This document shows, one piece after another, positions 26,894-37,837 of a stretch of DNA of 64,000 nt. Where the stretch lies: NCBI GenBank assembly GCA_945877815.1, contig CAMDWJ010000012.1, positions 1 through 64,000 on the forward strand, given 5' to 3'. Within the stretch, counting starts at the first letter, position 1. Each line of letters starts with the position of its first letter. Under the pieces are notes generated by a model. The model saw only the letters and a program-made list of their open reading frames with translations. It did no database searches and was not told where the DNA came from. Source of the DNA: Caenispirillum bisanense. Lineage in GTDB: Bacteria > Pseudomonadota > Alphaproteobacteria > Rhodospirillales > UBA2165. The position numbers were made by a program, and so were the translations under genes.

Positions 26894-28346
26894 ATTAATG
26901 GTGGATGTGGAATGGGCCAACATGCAAAGCGGAGCGCTGTATGACGCGGAAATCAGCGGGCTGACCGCCGATTCGCGCAAGGCGGCGCCGGGCTTCTTAT
27001 TCGCGGCGCTGCAAGGTTCGTCGGTCGATGGCCGGCGTTATATCGCCGATGCGGTTGCGCGCGGCGCCGTCGCCGTTTTGGCGGACGAAGGAACGCGCCT
27101 GGACGACACCGCAAAAGTTGCACTGTTCACGCATAGCAATCCGCGCCGCCGGTATGCCCAAATAGCCGCACGCTTCCATGCGCCGCAACCCGGCACCGTC
27201 GTTGCCGTTACCGGCACCAACGGGAAATCCTCGACCGTCGAATTTGTACGCCAGATGTGGGAGGCCGCCGCGCGGCCCGCCGCCACACTCGGCACCCTCG
27301 GCCTCGTGGCACCCGGCCGCGTGCGTACGGGCGGCCTGACGACGCCGGACCCAGCCGACCTTCATGCCGATTTGAAAGCGCTCGCCGAGGACGGCGTCGA
27401 TCATGTCGCGATCGAGGCGTCGAGCCACGGGCTCGATCAATACCGGCTCGACGGCCTGTCGATCGTCGCGGCTGCATTCACGAATCTGACGCGCGACCAT
27501 CTCGATTATCACGGCACGATGGACCGCTATTTCGAGGTCAAGGCCCGACTATTCGGTGAGTTGCTGGTTCCGGGCGGCGCGGCCGTAATCAATCTCGACG
27601 ATCCGTTTGGCGTCCAGATCGCGGCGCGTGCGAAGGCGCGCGGTGCGGCGCTCTTCAACTACGGCCGCAAGGGCGCCGAGTTGCGCCTGTTGGAGGCGCG
27701 CCCCTTGCCGCACGGCCAGATGCTGAAACTCGATATCCTCGGCCGCCGGGTCGAGACCGTGCTTCCCTTGATCGGTGAATTCCAGGCCATGAACGCGCTC
27801 GCCGCCTTGGGTCTGGCGCTTGGCACCAGCATCCCGGTCAAGGACGCTGTCCCGGCCTTGGCGAGCCTCAAAGGTGCCCGCGGCCGCTTGGAACACGCGG
27901 CCAGCCTCGCCAACGGCGCCTCGATTTTTGTCGATTATGCGCACACACCCGATGCGCTCGAACGCGTGTTGCAGGCGTTGCGCCCGCATACGGACGGCCG
28001 CCTGGTCGTCGTCTTCGGCTGTGGCGGCGACCGCGACATAGGCAAGCGCCCGCTGATGGGCGGGATCGCCGTGCGCCGCGCCGATCTTGCGATCGTGACG
28101 GACGACAATCCACGCAGCGAGGATGCTGCCGCGATCCGCCGCGAAGTTCTTACAGGTGTTCAGGGAGCGCGCGAAATCGCGGATCGCGAAACGGCCATCT
28201 TCGATACGATCGCGCAATTGCGCGCGGGCGACATCCTGGTGATTGCCGGCAAGGGACACGAACAGGGCCAGATCGTCGGCACCCAAGTGTTTCCCTTCGA
28301 CGATCTTGAGATCGCGCGCCGCGCCGCGAAGGCGGTGCGTTCGTGA
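26880..28346 (+). CDS. murE: UDP-MurNAc-tripeptide synthetase (meso-DAP)
   Basis: Adds meso-diaminopimelate to UDP-MurNAc-L-Ala-D-Glu. The ATP loop VTGTNGKSSTVEF lies near residue 109, ISGLTADSRKAAPGFLFAAL near 21, and EASSHGLDQYRLDGL near 178. The TDDNPRSED motif near 405 carries the DNPR box that selects meso-DAP over lysine, as expected for a Gram-negative. The TTG start is preferred because it gives a family-like LRLTELM beginning with AAGGGG about 7 bases before it; an ATG 18 bases later is the alternative. It overlaps ftsI by 14 bases. Confidence 0.95.
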   Translation: MRLTELMVDVEWANMQSGALYDAEISGLTADSRKAAPGFLFAALQGSSVDGRRYIADAVARGAVAVLADEGTRLDDTAKVALFTHSNPRRRYAQIAARFHAPQPGTVVAVTGTNGKSSTVEFVRQMWEAAARPAATLGTLGLVAPGRVRTGGLTTPDPADLHADLKALAEDGVDHVAIEASSHGLDQYRLDGLSIVAAAFTNLTRDHLDYHGTMDRYFEVKARLFGELLVPGGAAVINLDDPFGVQIAARAKARGAALFNYGRKGAELRLLEARPLPHGQMLKLDILGRRVETVLPLIGEFQAMNALAALGLALGTSIPVKDAVPALASLKGARGRLEHAASLANGASIFVDYAHTPDALERVLQALRPHTDGRLVVVFGCGGDRDIGKRPLMGGIAVRRADLAIVTDDNPRSEDAAAIRREVLTGVQGAREIADRETAIFDTIAQLRAGDILVIAGKGHEQGQIVGTQVFPFDDLEIARRAAKAVRS

Positions 28347-29764
28347 GTACATCGCGCACTCCTTTATGGACCTGGCAGGCCGTTCTTGCGGCGACGCAGG
28401 GCAATGTGCCGCAGGGTTGGCAGGCGAGCGGGATTTCCATCGACAGCCGGACGGTTGGGCTGGGCGATCTGTTCATTGCGCTCAATGGGCCGAATTTCGA
28501 CGGTCACGATTATGTCGCCGGCGCATTCGACAAGGGTGCGGCCGCCGCCATGGTGACGCGCAAACCGGACGGCGTCGGCGCCGATGCTCCGCTCGTGATC
28601 GTCGAGGATACGGAACACGGATTGTCGGCCCTGGCCCGCTATCGCCGTGCTCAAAGCGACGCCAAGATCGTTGCGGTCACTGGCAGCGTGGGAAAGACCG
28701 GCGTGAAGGAAGCGCTCGCCCATCTTTTGGGATGCTATGGCGACACTCACGCTTCGGCCGGCAATTTGAACAATCAGATCGGCGCACCTTTGAGTCTCGC
28801 GCGCATGCCCGTCGCGTCGGATTACGCGGTGTTCGAGATCGGCATGAACCACGCGGGCGAGATCGCGCCGCTGTCGCGCCTGGTGCGCCCGCACGTCGCC
28901 ATCGTAACGACAGTGGCACCCGTTCATATAGAATTTTTCGCCTCGATCGAGGCGATCGCCGAAGCCAAGGCGGAAATCTTCGTCGGCGTCGAGCCACAGG
29001 GCACGGCGATTCTCAACCGCGACAATCCGCAGTTCGACCTTCTGGCGCGGCGCGCGCGCGAAGCCGGCATCGAAACCATCATCGATTTCGGCTCGCACGC
29101 CGACGCGGGGTTCCGTCTGGTCTCGGTCGAAACCGGTGCCGACGGATCGCGCATTGCGGCATCGTTCGACGGGCGGACGATCAATTACCGCCTCAAATTA
29201 CCGGGCCGCCATTGGGCGCACAATTCACTGGCCGTTCTGGCGGCAATCCACGCCGTCGGCGCTGATGTGTTCGAGGCCGCGCGCGCCTTCGCCGAGATCG
29301 AGCCCGCCAAGGGGCGCGGTGCGCGCCACACCGTCAATACCGGCATTATCGAGTTTCTCTTGATCGACGACAGCTACAATGCGAGCCCGGTTTCAATGGC
29401 CGCCGCCTTGCGGGTACTTGCCGATATTCCTCCGGGCCCATTGGGACGCCGCATCGCGGTTCTTGGCGACATGCTCGAACTTGGCCCAGACACCGAGAAG
29501 TTCCATCGCGAGCTTGCGCAAGATGCCGAGGCAAGCGGCATCGATCTAGTCTTCGCCGCCGGCGAACGCATGGCATCGATGTACGAGGAACTGCCGACGT
29601 CTCGGCGTGGCGGCCGCGCATCGAGTTCCGCCGAATTGAGCCCGCTGGTCGCGCAAAGCTTACGCGACGGCGATGTCGTTCTGGTCAAAGGTTCTGCCGG
29701 TTCGAAAACCGGTCTTATTGTCCGCGATTTGCTGGCGCTCGATACGCGCCCGGCAACGCATTAG
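28343..29764 (+). CDS. murF: UDP-MurNAc-pentapeptide synthetase
   Basis: Adds D-Ala-D-Ala to the tripeptide, completing the soluble pentapeptide precursor. The 473-residue protein has the Mur ligase loop [19 protein letters not shown] near residue 110, [16 protein letters not shown] near 32, [18 protein letters not shown] near 162 and a C-terminal [11 protein letters not shown] block near 343. It overlaps murE by four bases. The next gene, mraY, uses its product. Confidence 0.97.
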   Translation: MSTSRTPLWTWQAVLAATQGNVPQGWQASGISIDSRTVGLGDLFIALNGPNFDGHDYVAGAFDKGAAAAMVTRKPDGVGADAPLVIVEDTEHGLSALARYRRAQSDAKIVAVTGSVGKTGVKEALAHLLGCYGDTHASAGNLNNQIGAPLSLARMPVASDYAVFEIGMNHAGEIAPLSRLVRPHVAIVTTVAPVHIEFFASIEAIAEAKAEIFVGVEPQGTAILNRDNPQFDLLARRAREAGIETIIDFGSHADAGFRLVSVETGADGSRIAASFDGRTINYRLKLPGRHWAHNSLAVLAAIHAVGADVFEAARAFAEIEPAKGRGARHTVNTGIIEFLLIDDSYNASPVSMAAALRVLADIPPGPLGRRIAVLGDMLELGPDTEKFHRELAQDAEASGIDLVFAAGERMASMYEELPTSRRGGRASSSAELSPLVAQSLRDGDVVLVKGSAGSKTGLIVRDLLALDTRPATH

Positions 29765-29774
29765 GGGAACGCGG

Positions 29775-30866
29775 ATGCTTTACAACACACTCACCCAGTT
29801 CTCCGACGATCTGAATGTCCTCAACCTGTTCCGCTACATAACCTTCCGGACCGGCGGCGCAATGATCACGGCATTGATCGTCAGCTTCATCTGCGGCCCG
29901 GCCATCATTCGGGGCTTGCGCGCGCGCCAGCATGGCGGCCAACCGATCCGGTCCGACGGGCCGGAAAGTCATTTGCTGACCAAGAAGGGTACGCCCACCA
30001 TGGGCGGCTTCATGATTCTGCTGGCGCTGGTCGTCGCCACTTTGCTGTGGGCCGATTTGCGCAACGGTTACGTCTGGGCGGCGCTCGGCGTCACGATCGG
30101 ATACGGCTTGATCGGTTTTATCGACGATTACGTGAAGATCTCGCGGCGTCATCACGCAGGCCTGCCCGGGAAACTCAAACTTGCCTTGCAAGTGTTGATC
30201 GCAGGCGTAGCCACCATCGGCATCGTCAGCCTGACGCGCGGCTCGCTCGGCACATCGCTCGCCATTCCGTTCCTCAAGACCGTGCTGATCGATCTCGGCC
30301 TGTTCCTCTTCGTCGTCTTCGCGGTCTTCGTTATCGTCGGGGCCTCTAACGCGGTGAACCTGACCGACGGATTGGACGGGCTCGCCATTGGTCCCGTGAT
30401 GATCGCGGCAGGTGCCTTCGCGCTGATCTCGTACCTGATCGGCAACAGAGTCTTCGCCGACTATCTGCAAATCAATTACGTGCCGGGAGCGGGCGAGCTT
30501 GCCGTGTTCTGCGGCGCGCTCGTCGGCGCCGGACTCGGCTTCTTGTGGTTCAACGCGCCGCCCGCGATGGTCTTCATGGGCGACACGGGCTCGCTCGCCA
30601 TGGGTGGCGCGCTCGGCGTCGTCGCTGTCATCACCAAGCACGAACTGGTGCTCGCCATCATCGGCGGACTTTTCGTGCTCGAAACCGTTTCTGTGATCGT
30701 TCAGGTCGCCTCGTTCAAATTGACCGGCAAGCGCGTCTTCGCCATGGCGCCGCTGCACCATCACTTCGAAAAGAAGGGGTGGAAGGAGCCGACCATCGTC
30801 ATCCGCTTTTGGATTATCGCCATCGTTCTGGCGCTCGCCGGTTTGGCGACGCTGAAACTGCGCTGA
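29775..30866 (+). CDS. mraY: Phospho-MurNAc-pentapeptide translocase
   Basis: Inner-membrane enzyme that transfers phospho-MurNAc-pentapeptide to undecaprenyl phosphate, making lipid I. The 363 residues contain about ten helices. Cytoplasmic catalytic motifs are [14 protein letters not shown] near 70, [16 protein letters not shown] near 112 (the DD pair), [16 protein letters not shown] near 190 and [14 protein letters not shown] near 325. AGGGGA precedes the ATG, which is 10 bases after the murF stop. The frame extends upstream into murF but has no family resemblance there. Confidence 0.97.
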   Translation: MLYNTLTQFSDDLNVLNLFRYITFRTGGAMITALIVSFICGPAIIRGLRARQHGGQPIRSDGPESHLLTKKGTPTMGGFMILLALVVATLLWADLRNGYVWAALGVTIGYGLIGFIDDYVKISRRHHAGLPGKLKLALQVLIAGVATIGIVSLTRGSLGTSLAIPFLKTVLIDLGLFLFVVFAVFVIVGASNAVNLTDGLDGLAIGPVMIAAGAFALISYLIGNRVFADYLQINYVPGAGELAVFCGALVGAGLGFLWFNAPPAMVFMGDTGSLAMGGALGVVAVITKHELVLAIIGGLFVLETVSVIVQVASFKLTGKRVFAMAPLHHHFEKKGWKEPTIVIRFWIIAIVLALAGLATLKLR

Positions 30867-30873
30867 GGGAAAT

Positions 30874-32259
30874 GTGATCAAAGTCGCCTCATTCGCCGAT
30901 CGACCTGTGGCCGTCATGGGACTCGCGCGTTCGGGCCTCACGGCGGCGGCTGCGCTCAAGGCGGGTGGTGCCGACGTGCGCGCGTGGGATGACGCCGAAG
31001 CCGGCCGCGCCGCAGCGCGCGCGCGCGGGCTTGCCGTCACCGATCTTAGCGATTGCGATTGGTCCGTAATGGCTGCCCTGGTGCTGAGCCCGGGCATCCC
31101 GCATACCTTTCCGAAGCCGCATCCGGTTGCCGCTGCCGCCATCGCGGCCGGCTGCGCCATCATTTGCGACATCGATCTGCTCGCCCGCGCCGTGCCCGAG
31201 GCCGGCTATATCGGTATCACTGGCACCAACGGAAAATCGACGACGACCGCACTTATCGGGCACATCCTCAAGCGCGCCGGGCGCGCGGTCGAGGTCGGCG
31301 GCAATATCGGCCTGCCGGTGCTCGATCTGGCGAAGCTCGGGTCCGACGGCACCTATGTGCTGGAATTATCGTCCTATCAGCTTGAACGCATCCCGTCGGT
31401 GGCGCTCGATATCGCCGTGCTGCTCAATATCACGCCGGATCATCTCGACCGCCACGGCAGCATGGAAGGCTACGTTGCGGCCAAGCGGCTCATTTTCGAT
31501 CGCACCGCCGAAGCGGCGACCGCCATCGTCAGTCTCGAAGATCCGACGAGCCGGGGCATTGCCATGGAATTGATGATGGGCAACCGTCATCGCATCGTGC
31601 CCATCTCGACCTTAACGCGGGCGGCCGGCGGTATCTTTTTCGATGGCGGGGCCTTGATTGACGATATGGACCGCGCCGGGGTGCGCGCCGTCGATCTCGC
31701 GACCTTGCCGACCTTGCAGGGTCGGCACAATTGGCAAAATGCCGCCGCCGCCTATGCGGTCGCGCGCACCCTCGGTGTCGAGATCGAAACCATCGCGGCT
31801 GCGATGCGCGATTTTCCGGGCCTTCCTCATCGCCAGGAAAAAATCCGCACCATCGGGCGCGTCACCTATATCAACGATTCCAAGGCGACCAACACGGATT
31901 CCGCGGCCCAAGCCCTGGCCACCTTCGAGCGCATCTATTGGCTGGCGGGTGGCGTCTTCAAGGAAGAGTCGTTGGGTGCGGTGACGCAGTTCCTGCCGCA
32001 CGTGCGCGAAGCCTTCCTATTCGGCGAGTCGACACCGAAGTTTGCATCCTGGCTCAAAGGCCAAGTTCTCGTGAGCGAATGCGACACCATGAATGAGGCT
32101 TTGATGCGCGCGCACGAAACCGTGCAAACGTCGCGCGACGGCGGCGTGGTCCTTTTGTCGCCGGCCTGCGCATCCTTCGACCAGTTTCGCGATTACGAAG
32201 ATCGCGGCGCGCAGTTCCGCGTGCTGGTTCAATCCTTGCCGGAGGAGGCCGCCGCATGA
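30874..32259 (+). CDS. murD: UDP-MurNAc-L-alanine:D-glutamate ligase
   Basis: Adds D-glutamate to UDP-MurNAc-L-Ala. The 461 residues start from a GTG with GAGGGA just upstream, as in many mraY-murD junctions. The N-terminal Rossmann part reads AVMGLARSGLTAAAALKAGG, the ATP loop is GITGTNGKSTTTALIG near residue 113, and YVLELSSYQLERI and LPHRQEKIRTIGRVTYINDS follow. The last matches the MurD-specific segment before the C-terminal domain. It overlaps ftsW by four bases. Confidence 0.97.
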   Translation: MIKVASFADRPVAVMGLARSGLTAAAALKAGGADVRAWDDAEAGRAAARARGLAVTDLSDCDWSVMAALVLSPGIPHTFPKPHPVAAAAIAAGCAIICDIDLLARAVPEAGYIGITGTNGKSTTTALIGHILKRAGRAVEVGGNIGLPVLDLAKLGSDGTYVLELSSYQLERIPSVALDIAVLLNITPDHLDRHGSMEGYVAAKRLIFDRTAEAATAIVSLEDPTSRGIAMELMMGNRHRIVPISTLTRAAGGIFFDGGALIDDMDRAGVRAVDLATLPTLQGRHNWQNAAAAYAVARTLGVEIETIAAAMRDFPGLPHRQEKIRTIGRVTYINDSKATNTDSAAQALATFERIYWLAGGVFKEESLGAVTQFLPHVREAFLFGESTPKFASWLKGQVLVSECDTMNEALMRAHETVQTSRDGGVVLLSPACASFDQFRDYEDRGAQFRVLVQSLPEEAAA

Positions 32260-33404
32260 CGACCTATTCGCGCACCAATATCAGCGTCATCGGCCGGTGG
32301 TGGCTGGGGATCGACCGTTGGACCATCGCCGCCCTGATCGTGCTTGCCGCGATCGGCATCGTGCTTGCAATGGCCGCGTCGCCCGCGGTCGCCGAACATC
32401 TCGGCAAGGACATCTTCTATTTCGCCAAGCGTCAGCTGTTGTTCTTGCTGCCGGCGATGATTGCGATGCTCGGCGTCTCCATGCTGGGCGAACGCGACCT
32501 GCGACGCTTCGCCATCGCGCTCTATGCCTTCGCGTTGGTGATGATGGTGATGGTTCTGGTCCACGGCACCGAGATCAAGGGCGCTACGCGCTGGGTGTCG
32601 CTCGCCGGCGTCACGATCCAGCCCTCCGAATTCATGAAACCCGCGTTCATCGTGCTGTCGGCCTGGATGTTCACGGCCTGGCGCCTCAACCGCGATCTCG
32701 CCTGCTTCATGATTGCGATGGCCCTATATGGCGGTTCGATCGTGCTGCTGCTCGCTCAACCCGATGTCGGTATGGCGCTGCTCATATCGATGGTATGGGG
32801 TGTGCAATTTTTCCTGGCCGGACTGCCGATGATCCTCGTCGTCGGCGTCGGCATCCTATTCGTCGCTGGCGGCGTAGGCGCTTATTATCAGTTCGATCAC
32901 GTCCACCAACGCATCGACAAGTTCCTCGATCCCGCAGGCGCGGAGGCCTATCAGGTCGCGCGCTCGCTCGAAGCCTTCCGCAACGGCGGCGTCTATGGCG
33001 TCGGCCCGGGCGAGGGTCAGGTGAAGGCGGTTCTGCCTGACGCGCATGCCGACTTCGTCTTCGCGGTCGCGGGCGAGGAATTCGGTCTCATCACCACGCT
33101 GCTGATCGTCTTGCTGTTCTGCTTCGTCGTGCTGCGCGGCTTCGGACGCGTATTCAAAAGCTCAAGCCTGTTTGCCCAGCTCGCGGTCGCGGGGCTGCTC
33201 GCGCAGTTCGGTCTGCAGGCGATCATTAATATGGCCTCGACGCTCAATCTGATGCCGACCAAGGGCATGACGCTGCCATTCGTGTCCTACGGCGGCTCGT
33301 CGATGTTGGCCCTGGCGCTCGGTATGGGCATGGTTCTCGCGTTGACCCGCGATGGCGCAGGCTCACGGCAGGTCACCACCCAAGGTCTGGGAGGCTGGCG
33401 ATGA
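32256..33404 (+). CDS. ftsW: Lipid II polymerase FtsW
   Basis: SEDS-family septal peptidoglycan glycosyltransferase that works with FtsI. The 382 residues form about ten helices. Family motifs are VSLAGVTIQPSEFMKPAFIV near residue 113, AQPDVGMALLISMVWG near 168, and GGVYGVGPGEGQVKAVLPDA then HADFVFAVAGEEFG near 245-275. The end has NLMPTKGMTLPFVSYGGSSM near 330, typical of FtsW/RodA; assignment to FtsW rather than RodA is from the cluster position between murD and murG. Confidence 0.97.
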   Translation: MTTYSRTNISVIGRWWLGIDRWTIAALIVLAAIGIVLAMAASPAVAEHLGKDIFYFAKRQLLFLLPAMIAMLGVSMLGERDLRRFAIALYAFALVMMVMVLVHGTEIKGATRWVSLAGVTIQPSEFMKPAFIVLSAWMFTAWRLNRDLACFMIAMALYGGSIVLLLAQPDVGMALLISMVWGVQFFLAGLPMILVVGVGILFVAGGVGAYYQFDHVHQRIDKFLDPAGAEAYQVARSLEAFRNGGVYGVGPGEGQVKAVLPDAHADFVFAVAGEEFGLITTLLIVLLFCFVVLRGFGRVFKSSSLFAQLAVAGLLAQFGLQAIINMASTLNLMPTKGMTLPFVSYGGSSMLALALGMGMVLALTRDGAGSRQVTTQGLGGWR

Positions 33405-34546
33405 CCCTGTCGCGCAAACCTACGATCGTGCTCGCCACCGGCGGAACCGCCGGCCATGTCTTTCCCGCCGATGCCTTGGCGGACGAATTGAGCCGTCGCG
33501 GCTGCCGTCTCGTGCTCATTACCGACCGTCGCGGGGGCGCCGTCGGCGGTCGACTGAGCGAATTGGAAACCCACAAGGTCCGCGCCGGTGGCATCGCCGG
33601 TAAAGGCATTTTCGCGCGCCTGACCAGCGTGGTCGAAATTCTGATCGGCATCGCCCAGGCCTATGTACTCCTGGGCAAGATCTGCCCCGACGTTGTCGTC
33701 GGTTTCGGCGGCTATGCCTCCGTTCCCACAATGGTTGCGGCAACCCTGCGCAAGGTGCGCACCGTCATCCACGAACAAAACGCCGTGCTCGGCCGCGCCA
33801 ACCGGCTTTTGGCATCGCGCGTTGCCCGTATCGCAACCTCCTATGAAAAGGTCGAGAAACTGCCCGAGGATGGACCCGAGATTGTCGTGACCGGCATGCC
33901 CGTGCGGCCCAGTGTCGCGGCGCTGTGCGACGTCCCCTATCCCGCGCGCCAAGCCGGCGGCGATATTCGTCTGCTGGTGTTCGGCGGCAGCCAGGGTGCG
34001 AGCGTGTTCTCGCGCGTGGTCCCCGATGTTGTCGCACGCATCGCACCGAAGCTGCCGGGAAAACTGCGTGTGACCCAGCAATGCCGTCGCGACGATGTGA
34101 CGCCGGTTCAGGCCGAATACCGCCGGCTGGGATTCGAGGCCGAGGTTGCCGCCTTCTTCGACGATCTGCCGAGTCGTATCGCCGATTCTCATCTCGTCAT
34201 CAGCCGCGCGGGCGCCTCGACCGTGGCCGAACTGACCGCCATCGGCCGACCCTCGATTCTGGTGCCTTACCCGCATGCCATCGACGATCATCAGACCAGC
34301 AACGCTCACGCTGTCGATGAAACGGGTGCCGGCTGGTTGTTGCCGGAAAGCGCCTTTACCATTGACGGGTTGGCGAGCAGGCTGGAATCGCTTTTGACCA
34401 TGCCCCGTATCCTCGAGACGGCGGCAGCTGCCGCACGCAACGCCGCGCCCCCCGATGCTGCCGTACGCCTCGCCGATGTCGTCTTGAGTCTCGTCAACGG
34501 CAATGGCGGCAATGGCCATACCGAAGCGCGGAGGGAGGCGGCATGA
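33401..34546 (+). CDS. murG: UDP-GlcNAc:lipid I N-acetylglucosaminyltransferase
   Basis: Peripheral inner-membrane GT28 enzyme that converts lipid I to lipid II on the cytoplasmic face. The 381-residue protein has the N-terminal loop [19 protein letters not shown] near residue 13, [18 protein letters not shown] near 101, [15 protein letters not shown] near 126, and the donor-site [17 protein letters not shown] near 195. [19 protein letters not shown] near 266 binds UDP-GlcNAc. It overlaps both neighbours by four bases. Confidence 0.97.
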   Translation: MTLSRKPTIVLATGGTAGHVFPADALADELSRRGCRLVLITDRRGGAVGGRLSELETHKVRAGGIAGKGIFARLTSVVEILIGIAQAYVLLGKICPDVVVGFGGYASVPTMVAATLRKVRTVIHEQNAVLGRANRLLASRVARIATSYEKVEKLPEDGPEIVVTGMPVRPSVAALCDVPYPARQAGGDIRLLVFGGSQGASVFSRVVPDVVARIAPKLPGKLRVTQQCRRDDVTPVQAEYRRLGFEAEVAAFFDDLPSRIADSHLVISRAGASTVAELTAIGRPSILVPYPHAIDDHQTSNAHAVDETGAGWLLPESAFTIDGLASRLESLLTMPRILETAAAAARNAAPPDAAVRLADVVLSLVNGNGGNGHTEARREAA

Positions 34547-35976
34547 GAACCCTTCCGCTCGATCTCGGAACTATCCATTTCATCGGCATCGGCGGCATCG
34601 GCATGAGCGGCATCGCCGAGGTGCTGCATAACCAGGGCTATACCGTGCAGGGCAGCGACATAGCCGAAGGTGCGAACGTCGTACGCCTGCGTGGGCTCGG
34701 CATCGCGGTCTCGATCGGTCATACGGCTGACAATCTCGGCGACACGGCGGTCGTGGTGATCTCCTCGGCGGTCAAGCCGACCAATCCCGAGCTAAAGGCC
34801 GCGCGCGAACGCTTCCTGCCGATCGTGCGGCGCGCCGAAATGCTAGGCGAACTGATGCGCCTCAAATGGTCCATCGCAGTCGGCGGCACGCACGGCAAGA
34901 CGACCACGACATCGCTGATCGCTGCGATGCTGGAGGCCGCCGAAATGGATCCGACGGTGGTCAACGGCGGCATCATCAACGCCTGGGGCACCAATGCGCG
35001 TCTCGGCACAGGCGATTGGCTGGTCGCGGAGGCGGACGAATCCGACGGCACCTTTGTCAAGCTGCCGGCGACCATCGCGGTCGTCACCAATATCGACCGC
35101 GAGCATATGGATCACTACGGCACCTTCGACAAGATGCGCGACGCCTTCGCCGCCTTCGTCGAAAACATTCCGTTCTACGGTTTCGCGGCCTTGTGCCTCG
35201 ACGACCCCGAAGTGCAGGCGATCATCCCGCGCGTGTCCGACCGCAAGATCGTGACTTACGGCCATAGCCCGCAGGCCGACGTACGCTGCGTGCGTATGGA
35301 ACCCGGTCCGAACGGCACGATTTTCGACGTCGTGATCTCCGAGCCTCGCGCCGGCACCGAACGTTCGATCGACAATCTCGTGCTGCCCATGTTCGGCGCG
35401 CACAACGTGCAGAATTCCTGCGCCGCCATCGCGATCGCGAGTGAGCTTGGCCTGTCCGACGAAGTAATCCGCAAGGCGCTCGCCGGTTTCGGCGGGGTCA
35501 AACGGCGTTTCACCAAAACCGGCGTGTCGCGCGGTATCACAGTGATCGACGATTACGGCCATCATCCGGTCGAAATCCGCGCCGTGCTGAACGCGGCGCG
35601 CGCGGCGGCCAATCGCGGGCGCGTCATCGCCGTGGTTCAACCGCATCGTTATTCGCGCTTGCACGACCTGTTCGAGGAATTCTGTACCTGCTTCAACAAT
35701 GCCGATGTGGTGATCGTCGCCGACGTCTACGCGGCGGGCGAAGATCCCATCGAAGGCGTCGATCGTGCGCATCTCGTCGAAGGTCTGCGCGCGCACGGCC
35801 ACCGCAACGTGATCGGCTTGGAACGCCCGACACAGCTCGCCAGCCTTGTCTATGAAGCGGCCCAGTCAGGGGATTACGTCGTGTGCCTCGGCGCCGGCAA
35901 TATCACCAACTGGGCCAATGCGCTTCCCGCCGACCTCGACCGTCTTCCCGCCAAGGCCAGGGAGGCGCGTGGATGA
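34543..35976 (+). CDS. murC: UDP-MurNAc:L-alanine ligase
   Basis: First of the four Mur ligases, adding L-alanine to UDP-MurNAc. The 477 residues begin with [20 protein letters not shown], the MurC-type nucleotide fold. The ATP loop is [18 protein letters not shown] near residue 112, followed by EADESDGTF and [11 protein letters not shown]. The C-terminal [14 protein letters not shown] near 337 is specific to MurC. Its ATGA stop/start overlap with murB indicates translational coupling. Confidence 0.97.
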   Translation: MRTLPLDLGTIHFIGIGGIGMSGIAEVLHNQGYTVQGSDIAEGANVVRLRGLGIAVSIGHTADNLGDTAVVVISSAVKPTNPELKAARERFLPIVRRAEMLGELMRLKWSIAVGGTHGKTTTTSLIAAMLEAAEMDPTVVNGGIINAWGTNARLGTGDWLVAEADESDGTFVKLPATIAVVTNIDREHMDHYGTFDKMRDAFAAFVENIPFYGFAALCLDDPEVQAIIPRVSDRKIVTYGHSPQADVRCVRMEPGPNGTIFDVVISEPRAGTERSIDNLVLPMFGAHNVQNSCAAIAIASELGLSDEVIRKALAGFGGVKRRFTKTGVSRGITVIDDYGHHPVEIRAVLNAARAAANRGRVIAVVQPHRYSRLHDLFEEFCTCFNNADVVIVADVYAAGEDPIEGVDRAHLVEGLRAHGHRNVIGLERPTQLASLVYEAAQSGDYVVCLGAGNITNWANALPADLDRLPAKAREARG

Positions 35977-36944
35977 TGGCCGCGGATAAAACGACGCTGC
36001 GCCTGATCGACCGTCTGCCGAGCGTGCGGGGACGATTGATCGAGGGTGCGTCGCTTGCCAAGCTCACTTGGTTCCGCGTCGGCGGCCCGGCGGAAGTTTT
36101 GTTCCGCCCGGCCGACGCGGACGATCTTGTTGCCTTCCTCGCGGCGACGCCGGTCGACATTCCGATCGCCATGATCGGCGTTGGCTCGAATCTTTTGGTG
36201 CGCGACGGCGGCGTGCCCGGCGTGACCGTGCGCCTCGGCGAACCGTTCACGCGGCTCGACATCGACGGCATGGATATCGCGGCCGGCGCAGGTCTGTCGA
36301 ACCTCAAACTTGCTAACGCGGCCCGCGATGCGAGCCTGACCGGCTTCGAGTTTCTCAGCGGTATTCCGGGATCGCTCGGCGGCACGCTGCGCATGAATGC
36401 GGGCGCCTATGGCGCCGAGATCGCCGACGTCACCGTATCGGTCACGGCTGTTGATCGCGCCGGCACACGGCATGAAATTGCTGGTCTCAATATGGGTTTC
36501 TCCTATCGCCATTCCGCCGTGGCCGAAGATTTGATCTTCGTTTCGGCTCGGCTGCGCGGCCGTCCGGGCGACCTCGCGGCTATCGCCGAACGCATGGCGC
36601 GCATCCAGACCGAGCGCGAAGAGACGCAACCGATCAAGACGCCGACCGGCGGCAGCACCTTCGTCAATCCGGCCGCTGCGCCAGGTGGAGCGAAGGCATG
36701 GGAGCTGGTCGATCGCGCAGGCTGCCGAGGTTTGACGCGCGGTGGTGCCATGGTGTCCGAAAAACATACCAACTTTCTGGTCAATATGGGCACCGCCACG
36801 GCGGCCGATCTCGAGGGGCTCGGCGAGGAAGTGCGCCGCCGCGTCTTCGCCCAGACCGGTGTGCGGCTGGAATGGGAAATCCGCCGCATCGGTCTTCCTG
36901 CGGACGGCACGCTGCATGCGCTCGACGACGAGGTCGGACGATGA
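35973..36944 (+). CDS. murB: UDP-N-acetylenolpyruvoylglucosamine reductase
   Basis: FAD-dependent enzyme that reduces UDP-GlcNAc-enolpyruvate to UDP-MurNAc using NADPH. About 323 residues, the type without the extra C-terminal loop. FAD-site motifs are [13 protein letters not shown] near 31, [13 protein letters not shown] near 68, and [20 protein letters not shown] near 125; [20 protein letters not shown] near 225 carries the catalytic Ser. Two consecutive ATGs begin the gene; the first overlaps the murC stop and is chosen. Confidence 0.96.
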   Translation: MMAADKTTLRLIDRLPSVRGRLIEGASLAKLTWFRVGGPAEVLFRPADADDLVAFLAATPVDIPIAMIGVGSNLLVRDGGVPGVTVRLGEPFTRLDIDGMDIAAGAGLSNLKLANAARDASLTGFEFLSGIPGSLGGTLRMNAGAYGAEIADVTVSVTAVDRAGTRHEIAGLNMGFSYRHSAVAEDLIFVSARLRGRPGDLAAIAERMARIQTEREETQPIKTPTGGSTFVNPAAAPGGAKAWELVDRAGCRGLTRGGAMVSEKHTNFLVNMGTATAADLEGLGEEVRRRVFAQTGVRLEWEIRRIGLPADGTLHALDDEVGR

Positions 36945-37837
36945 GCCGGCATGTCGCGGTCGTCATGGGCGGCTGGTCCGCCGAACGCGAAGTTTCGCTT
37001 GTCAGCGGCGCTGCCGTCGCGGCCTCGTTGAAGCGCTCAGGCTATCAGGTCACCACAATCGACGTGCAACGCGACATGGGCTCGTTTTTGACACGGCTCT
37101 ATCCGAAGCCCGACGCTATCTTCAATGCGTTGCATGGTCGCTACGGCGAGGACGGCTGCATCCAGGGCCTGCTCAATATCCTCGAAATTCCCTACACCCA
37201 TTCCGGCGTGTTGGCCTCGGCGCTCGCCATGGATAAGCCGGCAGCTAAATCGGTCTTCGCGGCAGCCGGCATCAAGGTTGCCGAGCATCAGATCGCGAGC
37301 CGTGAGGATCTTGCCAAGGGACGCGTGATGGCGCCGCCCTTTGTCATCAAGCCGACCAACGAGGGATCGAGTGTCGGTGTGCATATCGTTTCCGTAGGCG
37401 ACAATTACACTCCGACCGAATGGCACTTCGGCGATCGCGTGATGGTTGAACGCTTCATTGCGGGCCGCGAATTGACGGTTGCCGTGATGGGCGACCGCGC
37501 GCTCGCCGTCACCGAAATCACGACCGACCGAAAATTCTACGATTACGACGCCAAATACGCGCACGGTGGATCGGCCCATACGATCCCGGCGGATATTTCG
37601 CCCGAGCTTGAAGCCGAGGCTCGCCGTATCTCGATCCTGGCGCATCGCTCGTTGGGCTGTCGCGGCGTGTCGCGCACTGATATCCGCTATGACGGGCGCG
37701 ATCTCTATGTGCTCGAACTCAACACCCAGCCCGGCATGACACCGACATCGCTCGTCCCCGAACAAGCGGCGCACGTCAATATCTCGTTCGATCAATTGGT
37801 GAGCTGGATGGTGGAGAACGCGGCATGCGACGCGTAG
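36941..37837 (+). CDS. ddl: D-alanine--D-alanine ligase
   Basis: ATP-grasp enzyme that joins two D-alanines for the pentapeptide terminus used by MurF. The 298-residue length is the DdlB type. The N-terminus MGGWSAEREVSLVSG binds the first D-Ala. The ATP-grasp core includes FVIKPTNEGSSVGVHIV near 135, ERFIAGRELTVAVM near 170, and VLELNTQPGMTPTSLVPEQA near 255, which holds the metal and second D-Ala. The ATG overlaps the murB stop by four bases. Confidence 0.96.
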   Translation: MSRHVAVVMGGWSAEREVSLVSGAAVAASLKRSGYQVTTIDVQRDMGSFLTRLYPKPDAIFNALHGRYGEDGCIQGLLNILEIPYTHSGVLASALAMDKPAAKSVFAAAGIKVAEHQIASREDLAKGRVMAPPFVIKPTNEGSSVGVHIVSVGDNYTPTEWHFGDRVMVERFIAGRELTVAVMGDRALAVTEITTDRKFYDYDAKYAHGGSAHTIPADISPELEAEARRISILAHRSLGCRGVSRTDIRYDGRDLYVLELNTQPGMTPTSLVPEQAAHVNISFDQLVSWMVENAACDA